Assembly (NCBI RefSeq): GCF_036026595.1
Contig: NZ_JARZFX010000015.1
Location: 1 to 64,000 of the forward strand
Length of the DNA stretch: 64,000 nt
Direction of reading: 5' to 3'
DNA from: Virgibacillus_P tibetensis
Lineage (GTDB): Bacteria > Bacillota > Bacilli > Bacillales > Amphibacillaceae
Every line of letters starts with the position of its first letter. Positions within the stretch are counted from its first letter, which is position 1. Positions 1 to 8,474 of the stretch are shown here, piece after piece. The notes under the pieces were generated by a model, which saw only the letters and a list, made by a program, of their open reading frames with translations, did not search any database and was not told the DNA's origin. A program made the translations under genes and the position numbers.

Positions 1-178
1 ACCCTAGTATTGTGGTAACAGCAATACCGCCTGTTAGGCACATGTACACCGAGGGTGTATAGAACGAAGCAGGACGGGGTGATGACACACCCCTTAACTA
101 AAGACTAGTACAAAACAGAAATGGACTGCGAACGGTTTGGTACTTTAGAATCCCATTGCTTCAGCTGTGGGAGTGTCA
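1..178 (+). mobile_element. Right end of an IS200/IS605-family (TnpB-type) element with the 3' part of its omega RNA
   Basis: No protein is encoded here. The stretch ends with GAACGGTTTGGTACTTTAGA, then a short imperfect hairpin (TCCCA...TGGGA, about 151-172), then AGTGTCA. This layout, a GAACGGTT box, a TTAGAA junction, a small hairpin and a terminal GTGTCA(A), is typical of right ends of tnpB-carrying IS605/IS1341 elements. In this family the same DNA is transcribed as the scaffold of the TnpB guide RNA, with the guide taken from the flanking 16-20 bases. The transposase and tnpB genes would lie before base 1, so they cannot be checked. The host sequence after about 178 is a truncated gene. 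The family assignment rests on motif resemblance only. Confidence 0.6.
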
Positions 179-376
179 AAAGCATTAGAAAGCAATATAG
201 ATAAAAACGTAGTAATCGGTACTCATGGTAATATAATGGTGTTAATTATGAACTATTTCGATAATCAATATGGATTTGATTTTTGGGAGGAACTCGAAAT
301 GCCAGATATCTATAAACTATCATTTAACGAAAAGAAACTTATAGATGTTCAAAGGATATGGGGAATAGCCTCATGA
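179..376 (+). pseudogene. Histidine phosphatase (phosphoglycerate-mutase-like) C-terminal fragment
   Basis: The frame encodes about 65 residues that match the C-terminal third of histidine phosphatase superfamily proteins. It contains VVIGTHGNIMVLIMNYFD, where the GTHGN histidine is the second catalytic His, and a W..L..PDIYKLSF tail. The N-terminal RHGE catalytic motif and two thirds of the domain are missing. The open frame begins directly at the IS605-like right end, and its only start codon (GTG at 167) lies inside that element. I read it as a gene cut by insertion or deletion and presumably non-functional. The rest might lie on the far side of the element, before base 1. Confidence 0.7.
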
Positions 377-585
377 TGTCCAGAGACAAGAGAAGTAAGG
401 ACTTCATGGTAAAACGAATTTAAATAAAGTCACAAAAAAATTATGACTATTATTGTCTATTATCTCCCTTAACCCTTGCCTCTACAATGTCTCGAAATTA
501 AATTATCTCTCTCCTTACACAATAACAACGTTCTTTAAATAAAAATAACATTCCTTGTACCGAAGATTTCCTGACGTGAATCAGC

Positions 586-676
586 TGAATACTGCCATTA
601 GAATTTACCACCCTTGACATGTTATTTACCACCAATTGCCACGGAATTTACCATCGATTGCCAATATATTTACCAC
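586..676. repeat. IS21 left end with four transposase-site repeats
   Basis: This 91-bp end carries the motif TTTACCAC (one copy TTTACCAT) four times at 21, 22 and 22 bp spacing. It aligns along its whole length with the inverted 3351-3441 end. IstA of this family binds such multiple terminal repeats. Confidence 0.85.
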
Positions 677-780
677 AATTACCTGGAAGCCCTACGGGTA
701 TCATTTTGAGAGCTGTAAGGTTTTTTGACCCTTCAAATTAAACCAGGTATTGGAATACTAGATTCCAATACCTGGTTATT

Positions 781-981
781 TCATACCGATCTTTTATTTG
801 CTAATTCCCTATTAATTATCTCTATACCCCACCGAACAAGTTCATCAATATCTAAATCCTCGTTCTCTGTGTAGATACATGGGGGCAACAGTTTATCTAT
901 TATTTCGTACATCACTTCATTAGGTAAATAATTATGAAAAAAGTACTTTGCTATACGATTTTCAACTTCTTCTGGGATCAT
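781..981 (-). CDS. Small third ORF inside the IS21 element, unknown function
   Basis: This 66-residue ORF begins with an ATGA overlap with the stop codon that istB would have in its repaired frame (ATG at 979-981, TGA at 978-980). That suggests it was designed to be translated by coupling to istB. The protein is acidic, with no Cys pair, signal peptide or membrane segment; it reads as a helical small protein (IPEEVENRIAKYF..., then LDIDELVRWGIEIINREL). IS21 elements normally have only istA and istB, so it is either an accessory gene of this subgroup or a passenger. I do not recognise it. It ends about 200 bp from the left end of the element. Confidence 0.5.
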   Translation of the reverse strand: MIPEEVENRIAKYFFHNYLPNEVMYEIIDKLLPPCIYTENEDLDIDELVRWGIEIINRELANKRSV

Positions 982-1734
982 TTATACACCGCCAGACCAT
1001 GACGTTCTCTCATTGAGACTTCTCCATCTATCATAATTTGATAGGAATCGTGGATAATACGATCTAAAATTGCTTCGGCAATAGTCTCGTTTCCTAATTT
1101 CACATGCCATCCATTGGGATCGATTTGTGAACAGAAAATAGTTGAAGCTACTTTATGACGAGATTCAGTTATTTCTAATAATATAGCTGCCTCATCCGAT
1201 GTTAAATTCGTAAGTAACCACTCATCTAGTATTAGTAAATCGACTTTCGTATACTTTTTTAATGATTTTCCGATAACTTCCGTCAGCTGCTAGTTTTGCG
1301 AGCGACAATTCATCTAGTAATTCTGGTAAGCGGATATATTTTACTTTATAGTATTGCCGGCAGGCAGCTATTCCAAATGCAGTGGCCAAGAATGTCTTTC
1401 CTGAACCTGTTGGTCCTTTTAGTATAATATTATGGCTGTCATGTATATAAGTACAGCTGGCCAGCTTTAATATAAGCTCTTTATCTAGTTTGCGATCATT
1501 ATGATATTCTATATCTTCGATAGATGGATTTGAATTTAAAAATGTTGCTGATTTTATTAAGCGTTGAAGCTTATTGTTTCGGCGACGAGATTGTTCTATG
1601 TCAACAAGTAAAGAAAAGCGATCTTCAAAACTCATCTTTTGAAACTCTTTGTTCGACGCCTGCTCTTTATACGCTTCAGCCATACCACTTAATTTCATTT
1701 CGTGTAGTTTTGACAACGTCTGTTCATTCATCAT
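978..1734 (-). pseudogene. istB: IS21 helper ATPase IstB, interrupted by a +1 frameshift
   Basis: IstB is the AAA+ helper that loads and regulates the IstA transposase. The first 160 residues are intact, with the IstB N-terminal segment and the Walker A motif GPTGSGKT. The frame breaks after RKIIKK at about 1253-1258 (minus strand AAAAAAG then TATACG) and stops at 1222. Reading one base further on restores YTKVDLLILDEW (Walker B), the SRHK...STIFCSQ sensor region and RIIHDSYQI to a stop at 978. The repaired protein would be 251 aa, the normal IstB length. The extra base adjoins an A-run, so a sequencing error or slippage is possible. Its start overlaps the end of istA by 11 bp. Confidence 0.85.
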
Positions 1735-3280
1735 TTAGTTTACCTCCATAATATGCAGCTCCACGTGTGAAACCATAGCTATTTTTGTTTATTTCCGTTT
1801 TGCGTTTTAGCTCTTGCTCCGCATCATTCTTTTTATTATTCTTTAATATGGTTTGAATGCCTTTAACGGTCGGTCGTTTAGTCATTGAAATAATCATCTT
1901 ACATGCACGTTCAATTTCATATTTTGAATAACGACGTTCAGACTTTTTTAGTGAGAATATAGATTGTACTGCTAGTTTTTCAGTTTGAGAGGCGTCAAGA
2001 ATATATTGAACGACGTTCAATGTTGATGGACCAATACTCTCAGCCCATTCGTTCGCAGCCTCAGGTGTTTGATCTACAAACAATTTATGATTATCAGGCA
2101 TATGATCATGAATGCTGGATAATTGACCAAATTTCCCATATAATCTTTTGTGAGAAGCTATTCGCATATGATTAAAATAAACTTCAACTAAATCATCTGT
2201 GAGCCTTACTTCCACTTCTCGATTGATGTATTCGTATGGAACCGAATAAAACATACTTTCGACAGATACGTGGTAATCAGGGCGTACTTTCACATTATTC
2301 CACTTAGACATTTTGTAAGGCGTGATTGGAAGGGTAGAAAGGGCGAATTTCTCCTCTTCTTCAAACGCTGACAAGCGACAACCTTTCTTTCGGGTAAAAG
2401 GTCGTTGATTAAATTCTTCTAATTTAATCCAAACTTCTTCATTCAATTCATCAATACTGAAGCATTGAGTATTCCTTAATGCTGCGATAATCCATGTAGA
2501 AATAACACCAACAGCTCCTTCGACATTTCCCTTATCTTTTGGTGAACGCACACGTGCAGGCATCACCACAGTATTATAGTAATCTGCCATTTCCCTATAA
2601 GTCGGATTAAGAATTAACTCCTTCAAAGTATGTTTTGTCACACCAGTCTTCAGATTATCAGGAACAATGATTTGTGTAACGCCACCAAAGTACTCAAATG
2701 CATGGTTGTGAACAGTTATCCATGAATGTAAATCCATTGATAAGGTAGCTTCCGCATATGATAATTGGCTACATGGCAAGGTAGCCACGAATACGTAGGC
2801 CTTTACCTTCTCCCCAGTATCTCTATCAACGATAAAAGCTGTTGAACCTGCCCAATCAACCTCCATGATTTCAGCTGGCTTCCTTCGAATACGTAACGTA
2901 GCTTTATACTTGTCCGCATAGTTACTGTAGTGGCGGGCAAAACTGCGATATGAGTATGGTATCTTTTCATTCGCTCGGCATTCAGCTTCATATTCATGGT
3001 GAAGAAGTGAAAGAGTCACATTCGGTTTCGCTAACTCTTCATGAATATAATCAAAGTTCAAAGGTTGCCTACCAGAACCCTCCATAGTCTTTTCCGGAAA
3101 GAGAAATTCTTCAATCCACTGATCCGTCATTTCCTCCTCTAAGGGACATCTTAATCCCTTCTTTTTAGCCCTCTCAATAACTTCTGTGACCTTGGGACGG
3201 GAGTTACCCGTACTTGAGGCGATACCTCTTAGACTGATTTTGTCGTGATATAATTCCAAAATCTTCCGATAATGAATCAA
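1724..3280 (-). CDS. istA: IS21-family transposase IstA
   Basis: This 518-aa DDE transposase has an N-terminal helix-turn-helix region (residues 1-45, SLRGIASSTGNSRPKVTEVI). The catalytic core has Asp142 in EVDWAG, Asp208 in VPDNLKTG and Glu254 in KGNVEGAV. A C-terminal Mu-type beta-barrel region follows. The length is normal for IstA. Translation probably starts at 3280 at the right-end-proximal side, with GGAGG just upstream on the minus strand. It is intact, but its partner istB is frameshifted, so the copy may need a second element in the genome to move. Confidence 0.95.
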   Translation of the reverse strand: MIHYRKILELYHDKISLRGIASSTGNSRPKVTEVIERAKKKGLRCPLEEEMTDQWIEEFLFPEKTMEGSGRQPLNFDYIHEELAKPNVTLSLLHHEYEAECRANEKIPYSYRSFARHYSNYADKYKATLRIRRKPAEIMEVDWAGSTAFIVDRDTGEKVKAYVFVATLPCSQLSYAEATLSMDLHSWITVHNHAFEYFGGVTQIIVPDNLKTGVTKHTLKELILNPTYREMADYYNTVVMPARVRSPKDKGNVEGAVGVISTWIIAALRNTQCFSIDELNEEVWIKLEEFNQRPFTRKKGCRLSAFEEEEKFALSTLPITPYKMSKWNNVKVRPDYHVSVESMFYSVPYEYINREVEVRLTDDLVEVYFNHMRIASHKRLYGKFGQLSSIHDHMPDNHKLFVDQTPEAANEWAESIGPSTLNVVQYILDASQTEKLAVQSIFSLKKSERRYSKYEIERACKMIISMTKRPTVKGIQTILKNNKKNDAEQELKRKTEINKNSYGFTRGAAYYGGKLNDE

Positions 3281-3350
3281 ACAAAAAACCTCCTATATAA
3301 AAGTGTCACACCACCATAGGTGTGCTCACTAATTATATAAGAGGTTTGAG

Positions 3351-3441
3351 TTGGTAAACAGCTTGGCAATCGGTGGTAAATTTCGTGTCATTCAGTGGTA
3401 AATAATATGGCAGAGGTGGTAAATTTCAGTGGCTGTAATCA
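3351..3441. repeat. IS21 right end with four transposase-site repeats
   Basis: This is the inverted partner of the 586-676 end, again with four TTTACCA sites on the opposite strand. It lies upstream of istA and so probably also contains its promoter. Confidence 0.85.
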
Positions 3442-3516
3442 TCAGCAGCCTTTCGGTCTTTCGATAATGATTTAAGGATCAGGGCTGTTAGGCGATGGCA
3501 CGGTAAAAAAAGCAAG

Positions 3517-3548
3517 TAAAAATCCCCCTCGACACTGTTGAGAGGGAT
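3517..3548 (-). terminator. Terminator of the amidohydrolase gene
   Basis: On the minus strand a 12-bp stem with one mismatch (arms 3522-3533 and 3537-3548) is followed by TTTTTA. It lies 31 bases past the stop codon of the 3580-4830 gene. Confidence 0.75.
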
Positions 3549-3579
3549 AAACGCTATAGGGATGATTTAAGGAAGTTTA

Positions 3580-4830
3580 TTATTGTTTTAGAAAATCAAT
3601 TTCTATTTCATTTTTTCGAGGTTCACGTTTAAACAGATATTCACCATTACGAATGGATGCAAGTACTTCTGCACGTTCACGAATTGCTTCATATGCATCT
3701 TGTGCATCTAAAACGATAAAGTTAGCTGGTTTTCCTACTTCAATGCCATACTTATCGTTAACTCTCATAATGTGTGCACCGTGGTATGTTATCAGGTCAA
3801 ACGCCTTATTGATTTCATCAATGTGTGTATAATGTGCTAAATGGATACCATTGTCTAGAATGTTCATCATATTTCCATTCCCTAATGGATACCAGTAATC
3901 CGCAATGGAATCTTGGGCAAATGCGACATTATTTCCATTGTTTAATAACTCTTTTACTCGTGTTAAACCACGACGTTTTGGATAATTGTCGCCACGTCCT
4001 TGTAAATGTGCGTTTTCAGTTGGACATGAAATAAAGTTAATTTGTGATTCTTTAAATAAACCTAACATTTTATTTGCATAACTGTTTTCTACAGAACCAA
4101 AGCTACATGTATGACTTGCGGTTGTGTATTTACCATAGCTTTCTTCCATAACAAGCGCGTTTAATACTTCTAAAAACCGACTATTTGGATCATCGTTTTC
4201 ATCACAGTGAATATCAATCATTACGTTATATTTTATTGCCATGTTGACAATACGCTTTAATGATTCAACGCCATGTTCATATGAAATTTCAAAGTGAGGA
4301 ATTCCTCCCGCTACGTCAGCACCCATTTTAAGTGCATCTTCCATTAAACGTTCTGCACCTTTATATCTGAAAAATCCTTCTTGAGGAAATGCTACAAGTT
4401 GTAATGTAACGATATCTTTCAATTCTTCACGCAGTTTAATTAAAGCTTTCATCCCTGTTAGATTGGGATCAGTAATATCTACATGTGTACGAATAAATTG
4501 AACCCCTTTACTCACTTCTTTATGAATTCCTTTAATCGCACGCTCACGTACTATTTCTTCAGTCAATGTTTTCTTATTATCACTCCAACGCTGGATACCT
4601 TCAAATAACGTACCTGAAACATTTGCATTTCCTTCGCCCAGCCCTGAAAAGATGTAATCTAAGTGTAAATGTGGATCAACATATGGTGGCAACACCAAAC
4701 GGCCTTTTAGATCAATCACTTCATCAGCGCTGTTTAAATCATTACCTATTGCTTTAAACCGATTGTTTTCTACTAGAATTTCATGAGATTCTGAATCTCC
4801 GTAGATAGTCGCATTAATAAATTTTTTCAT
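3580..4830 (-). CDS. Cytosine deaminase-like amidohydrolase (CodA family)
   Basis: This 416-aa metal-dependent hydrolase of the amidohydrolase superfamily is close to CodA. The metal and catalytic set is visible: His54 and His56 (DPHLHLDY), His208 and Glu211 (IHCDEND), His240 (ASHTCSF) and Asp307 (FAQDSIADYWYPLG). These correspond to E. coli CodA His61, His63, His214, Glu217, His246 and Asp313. The residue after the metal Asp, Asp314 in E. coli CodA and important for substrate fit, is Ser308 here. Cytosine, isoguanine or another aminopyrimidine or lactam are therefore all possible. It is cytoplasmic, a single-gene unit with its own terminator and no permease next to it. The ribosome site AAGGAG lies about 10 bases before the ATG. 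Confidence 0.82.
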   Translation of the reverse strand: MKKFINATIYGDSESHEILVENNRFKAIGNDLNSADEVIDLKGRLVLPPYVDPHLHLDYIFSGLGEGNANVSGTLFEGIQRWSDNKKTLTEEIVRERAIKGIHKEVSKGVQFIRTHVDITDPNLTGMKALIKLREELKDIVTLQLVAFPQEGFFRYKGAERLMEDALKMGADVAGGIPHFEISYEHGVESLKRIVNMAIKYNVMIDIHCDENDDPNSRFLEVLNALVMEESYGKYTTASHTCSFGSVENSYANKMLGLFKESQINFISCPTENAHLQGRGDNYPKRRGLTRVKELLNNGNNVAFAQDSIADYWYPLGNGNMMNILDNGIHLAHYTHIDEINKAFDLITYHGAHIMRVNDKYGIEVGKPANFIVLDAQDAYEAIRERAEVLASIRNGEYLFKREPRKNEIEIDFLKQ

Positions 4831-5179
4831 ATATCATTTACTCCTTTACATTATCACTTTATACAGTTTATCAAATTGTATCAATAGAACTCATTATTTT
4901 AAAATAATATGTGTTCCTTTAACTGTTAAAAGGCACTCCAATACTAAGGATTGTAATATACCCGTAATTCATTGAAGAATAGTATTTTCTATCCGAAGCA
5001 ATTATATAAGGCGTTATCCCATTCTTTAATATAAGATGAATGAAATAGATATATTTCATACTGTTAAATGGAATGTTAAAAGGAAATTACATAACCGAAT
5101 TATGATTAGATTCTACCAATTGGTGGTAAGCGATGATTGTACCAAAAATTAAACAATCTATTTTAGGAGGTAGCGATTT
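4831..5179. other. Intergenic region with divergent promoters
   Basis: No ORF is supported. It lies between the divergent amidohydrolase gene and the secreted-protein pseudogene and must hold both promoters. A 10-bp palindrome ACCAATTGGT at 5115-5124, inside CTACCAATTGGTGGTAAG, could be an operator for the rightward gene. The rest is AT-rich without clear structure. Confidence 0.4.
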
Positions 5180-6195
5180 ATGAAGAAAACATTATGTGGA
5201 TAACTGCACCAACTTTAGCGCTCGGACTAACAATAGGGGTCAGTGCTGGCGAGACGCAAGCAGAAGAAAGAGATGATAATACAGAGGTAAAAGTACATCA
5301 AAATGCACAGGCGGAAGTGGAAGTAGATGCAGCTAATTTCAAGGATCAAAAAGCCGTTGAAAAAATTGAGAAGATTGATAAAAAAATAACTTCCATAAAC
5401 GAAGAAACACAAATTATTTCTACAACATTGGAAAATGTTGAGCTTAGTAAAGGAGAAATTAATTCTACTGAGGGAGATCTCAGTTCATTGAATAATAGAT
5501 TAGATGGCGTCGAAAACCAATTATCTGGTCTAACCAATAATAAGCTTGATCCTCAGTCCTTAGAAGTATTAGAAGTAGAAGAGGAGATAGAAGAGGCACG
5601 AGGTGCAGTATATACACTTCAAAGTATTCTTAGTTCGCTTACTCCAGTAGGATAAAATCAAGAAGCAGTTGAAGAGGAAGAAGATAACGTAGAAGAACCT
5701 GCTGAAGATGGCACAGAAGAAACAGAGGAAGAGGCAGAGGAGAACATTGCTGAAATTGAAGCAGCAATCGACCAGAAGCTAAATTCCATAAGTGAAGAAG
5801 CACAAATTGTTTCTACAACATTGGAAAATGGTGAACTTACTAAAGGAGAAATTAATTCTACTGAGGGAGACCTCAATTCTTTGACTAATAGATTAGATGG
5901 CGTCGAAAACGAATTATCTGGTCTAACCAATAATAAGCTTGATCCTCAATCGCCAGAAGCATTAGAAATAGAAGAGGAGATAGAAGAGGCACGGGATGAA
6001 GTATATACACTTCAAAGTATTCTTAGTTCGCTTACTCCAGTAGAAGAAAGTCAAGAAGCAGTTGAAGAGGAAGAAGATAACGTAGAAGAACCTGCTGAAG
6101 ATGGCACAGAAGAAACAGAGGAAGAAGCAGATGAAAACACTGCTGACATTGAAGCAGATATCGAAGTTAACACAGCCATCCAAATTAATGCGTAA
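5180..6195 (+). pseudogene. Secreted acidic coiled-coil protein, internally duplicated and broken twice
   Basis: A GGAGG site precedes ATG at 5180 (ATG AAG AAA ACA), but this frame stops after seven codons. Adding one A to the A-run gives MKKNIMWITAPTLALGLTIG, a normal signal peptide, continuing into the frame open from 5194. That frame stops at 5653-5655 (TAA), where the second copy of the repeat has GAA; beyond it the same frame continues to 6195. The mature region is Glu-rich and heptad-like (EIEEARDEVYTLQSILSSLTPV), with no Cys and no membrane anchor. The full product would be about 338 aa with two 131-aa units. I do not recognise the family. Separate restarts at 5194 and 5821 are possible but would lack a signal peptide. 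Confidence 0.7.
5371..6156 (+). repeat. Tandem 393-bp duplication within the secreted protein gene
   Basis: Two copies lie exactly 393 bp apart (131 codons), about 5371-5763 and 5764-6156. Landmarks are TTCCATA at 5391 and 5784, ACAACATTGGAAAATG at 5422 and 5815, and GCAGTTGAAGAGGAAGAAG at 5665 and 6058. The copies differ by scattered substitutions, so the duplication is not very recent. The nonsense codon lies only in copy 1. Confidence 0.85.
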
Positions 6196-6213
6196 AAGAT
6201 AATTTAGAATAAG

Positions 6214-6253
6214 GATAAGGTGAGCATCGAGAGGTGGATCACCTTATCTTTTC
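6214..6253 (+). terminator. Terminator of the secreted protein gene
   Basis: A perfect 10-bp stem GATAAGGTGA / TCACCTTATC (6214-6223, 6239-6248) is followed by TTTTCTTTTG. Confidence 0.85.
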
Positions 6254-6256
6254 TTT

Positions 6257-6662
6257 TGTTATGGGGATTGGGATCGGTTACGGCGGGCCGACGATCAAAC
6301 AGAACGGGCTGAGAGTTCGTTAGTAGAAGAAGGACTTACCTATTTTTACAGCAATACTGATACTAGTTTAAAATCGGAGCATTTTATTTCCAAGTGTTAA
6401 AGAAATTACTAGAAAAATATATGATTTCTTAAAAAGATGATTTCTGTCCTACACAGAGGTCATTTTTTTGTAAGTTTTTTTCGGAAAGGACTGGACTTTA
6501 GGTTTGCCATCTTTATGTGGAATAATAAAATAGCAGAAGTAGAGAATAAAAGAGGGTGGATCGTGTTGCATACAGGTAAATAGAAAATTTTTTAAAATGC
6601 CTTTGGGTTTATGTAAATGCAGAGGTGTGATACAACAAACATAAGAAGGAAGGGAGATACTA
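6257..6662. other. Gene-free stretch with an orphan terminator
   Basis: No supportable gene. A short open stretch around 6265-6400 (…ERAESSLVEEGLTYFYSN…) ends in a stop and then in the hairpin terminator at 6438-6469, so this may be the last remnant of a deleted gene. The distal part carries the selO promoter region and its GAAGGGAG ribosome site. Confidence 0.4.
6438..6469 (+). terminator. Orphan intrinsic terminator
   Basis: The 10-bp stem TGATTTCTGT / ACAGAGGTCA (two G-U pairs in RNA) has a 5-base loop and is followed by seven T. No intact gene precedes it after the terminator at 6253. Confidence 0.75.
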
Positions 6663-8138
6663 ATGACAAGTGGAAAAGAAATAATAGAGACTGGATGGAA
6701 CTTAGACAACAGTTATGCTGGCTTGCCGGAAATATTTTTTTCCAATCTTAGTCCCAATCCTGTACGCTCACCGAAATTGATTATTTTAAATGATATGTTG
6801 GCAGCATCTCTGGGGTTGAACCGACAGGCTATTCAAAGTGAAGAAGCTGTAGAGGTTCTTGCTGGAAACCGGGTTCCCGAGGGGGCACTGCCGATTGCAC
6901 AAGCTTATGCTGGTCACCAATTTGGCCATTTTAACATGCTAGGGGACGGGCGTGCTCTGTTGGTTGGCGAGCAGCTTACTCCTCAAGGTGAGCGGGTTGA
7001 TATTCAGCTTAAGGGTTCTGGTAGAACGCCATATTCCCGAGGTGGTGATGGCCGAGCTACACTTGGACCGATGCTGCGTGAATACATTATCAGTGAAGCA
7101 ATGCATGGGCTTGGTATTCCTACTACCCGCAGCCTGGCAGTAGTGACAACTGGTGAGTCGGTAAGGCGTGAAACCGACCTGCCTGGTGCAATCATGACCC
7201 GTATAGCTGCCAGCCATTTGCGTGTCGGTACCTTTCAATACGCTTTGAATTGGGGTACATCTGAGGATATCCAGGTCTTGGCTGACTATACTCTTAATCG
7301 CCATTTTCCAGAAGTTGAAGCTGATGATAGTCGATATCTTTCCCTGCTGCAGGAAGTGATCAAAGGCCAGGCTGTACTGATTGCCAAATGGCAGCTTGTT
7401 GGATTTATTCACGGGGTAATGAACACCGACAACATGTCCATTAGTGGAGAAACAATTGATTATGGACCTTGTGCTTTTATGAATAACTACGATCCGAAAA
7501 CTGTATTTAGTTCCATTGACACCCATGGCCGTTATGCCTTTGGCAATCAACCACCTATTGCAGGATGGAATCTTGCGCGATTTGCTGAAACACTAGTGCC
7601 ACTGTTGCACGAAGATCAAGAGAAGGCGGTGGAAATTGCTCAGGATGAGATTTCAAATTTCCTGGTGTTATATCGATCTGAATGGCTCAACGGAATGAGA
7701 AGGAAACTGGGAATATTTAATGAAGAAAAAGAGGACGAGTCTCTGTTTGAGGATCTCCTTCGTATAATGGAGCAGTATGCTGCTGACTATACCAATACTT
7801 TTCGTGCATTAACTTTGGGTATTCCAGAGGATTTCGTTCTGTTCGGAACCCCGGAATTTATCGAATGGCAAGAGCGGTGGCGGGCAAGGTTAGGCAGGCA
7901 GGAGGAATCAAAGGATGCATCGCATCAGTTGATGCAAAGCAGCAATCCTACAGTAATCCCCCGGAACCATCGGGTAGAAGAGGCATTAGAAGCAGCTGTA
8001 GAACGTGAAGATTACAGTGTGATGGAGCGTCTTCTTGAAGTTCTATCTAATCCTTACGACCACACAACCGGGCAGGCTGAGTATGCCGTACCGCCTGCGG
8101 AATCAACCGTTCCATATCGAACCTATTGTGGGACGTAG
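6663..8138 (+). CDS. selO: SelO (YdiU/UPF0061) protein adenylyltransferase
   Basis: This 491-aa pseudokinase-fold enzyme transfers AMP from ATP to Ser, Thr or Tyr of target proteins and is linked to redox stress. Family landmarks are AYAGHQFGHFNMLGDGRA (81-98), QLKGSGRTPYSRGGDGRA (115-132), SEAMHGLGIPTTRSL, and the active-site segment HGVMNTDN (250-257; Asp256 as catalytic base) with DYGPCAF (266-272) for metal. The C-terminus ends in YCGT. Cys270 and Cys489 correspond to the pair reported to form a regulatory disulfide in E. coli SelO. The length is normal. The start has GGAAGGGAG a few bases upstream. It is a single gene; a dispersed R1 repeat follows it. Confidence 0.95.
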   Translation: MTSGKEIIETGWNLDNSYAGLPEIFFSNLSPNPVRSPKLIILNDMLAASLGLNRQAIQSEEAVEVLAGNRVPEGALPIAQAYAGHQFGHFNMLGDGRALLVGEQLTPQGERVDIQLKGSGRTPYSRGGDGRATLGPMLREYIISEAMHGLGIPTTRSLAVVTTGESVRRETDLPGAIMTRIAASHLRVGTFQYALNWGTSEDIQVLADYTLNRHFPEVEADDSRYLSLLQEVIKGQAVLIAKWQLVGFIHGVMNTDNMSISGETIDYGPCAFMNNYDPKTVFSSIDTHGRYAFGNQPPIAGWNLARFAETLVPLLHEDQEKAVEIAQDEISNFLVLYRSEWLNGMRRKLGIFNEEKEDESLFEDLLRIMEQYAADYTNTFRALTLGIPEDFVLFGTPEFIEWQERWRARLGRQEESKDASHQLMQSSNPTVIPRNHRVEEALEAAVEREDYSVMERLLEVLSNPYDHTTGQAEYAVPPAESTVPYRTYCGT

Positions 8139-8190
8139 TGAGAAGCATTAATACAGGCAGGTCTTGCACTAAAAAAGGAGTAAAAATAGA

Positions 8191-8433
8191 TGAGGTTGGG
8201 ACAAGAGAGGGATTATTCAGGAAAATCCGAACGTTAACGCCTGAGCAAATGTACCGCTTCGGCAAAATACTTCGCTTTTTCGTGGGCACGGCTTCAGCTA
8301 ACTGTGTGAAGAAGAGCACTTCACACAGTGGATCTTCAGCTCGTGCTGTTCCCACAGGAGTCTGCGTATTTTGCCTACGCTAAGTTCCGATTGTTCGGAT
8401 TCTCGTTCTTCCCATTTAGTTATGTCTCGGCCT
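8191..8433 (+). repeat. Dispersed repeat R1, copy A
   Basis: This 243-bp element is about 90 percent identical by eye to 49263-49503. It begins TGAGGTTGGGACAA and ends TTATGTCTCGGCCT, imperfect terminal inverted repeats. In the middle a large stem forms between GGCTTCAGCTAACTGTGTG and a partner that is partly degraded in this copy. It sits just after selO and converges on the HxlR gene, so its transcript could act as a bidirectional terminator. It has no protein-like frame conserved between copies. Confidence 0.85.
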
Positions 8434-8474
8434 TTATCTAAAGTTATAATTTCTTCTTTTTAGCTTTTGTTCGC

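Larger units (their letters stand above)
586..3441 (-). mobile_element. Complete IS21-family insertion sequence, 2856 bp
   Basis: The two ends are long imperfect inverted repeats starting TGAATACTGCCATTA at 586 and, read inward on the other strand from 3441, TGATTACAGCCACTG. Each end carries four TTTACCAC-type sites spaced 21-22 bp, the multiple transposase sites expected of IS21. The element is flanked by a 5-bp direct repeat TCAGC (581-585 and 3442-3446), matching the 4-8 bp duplications of this family and implying a simple insertion without later rearrangement. It holds istA, a frameshifted istB and a small third ORF, all on the minus strand. Removing the element and one TCAGC restores a continuous intergenic sequence. 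Confidence 0.93.

Noticed and set aside
1..130. Group II intron remnant
   Set aside because: No domain V-like GAGC...GTTC hairpin is present; the GAACGGTT box plus short hairpin plus GTGTCA end fits IS605 right ends better.
1250..1260. Programmed frameshift at A AAA AAG in istB
   Set aside because: The shift needed is +1 (or -2), whereas A-AAA-AAG sites direct -1. In IS21 the normal istB is read in one frame, so a simple one-base insertion or read error fits better.
8126..8383. ORF overlapping the end of selO and R1
   Set aside because: It is not conserved between the two R1 copies and has no ribosome site.
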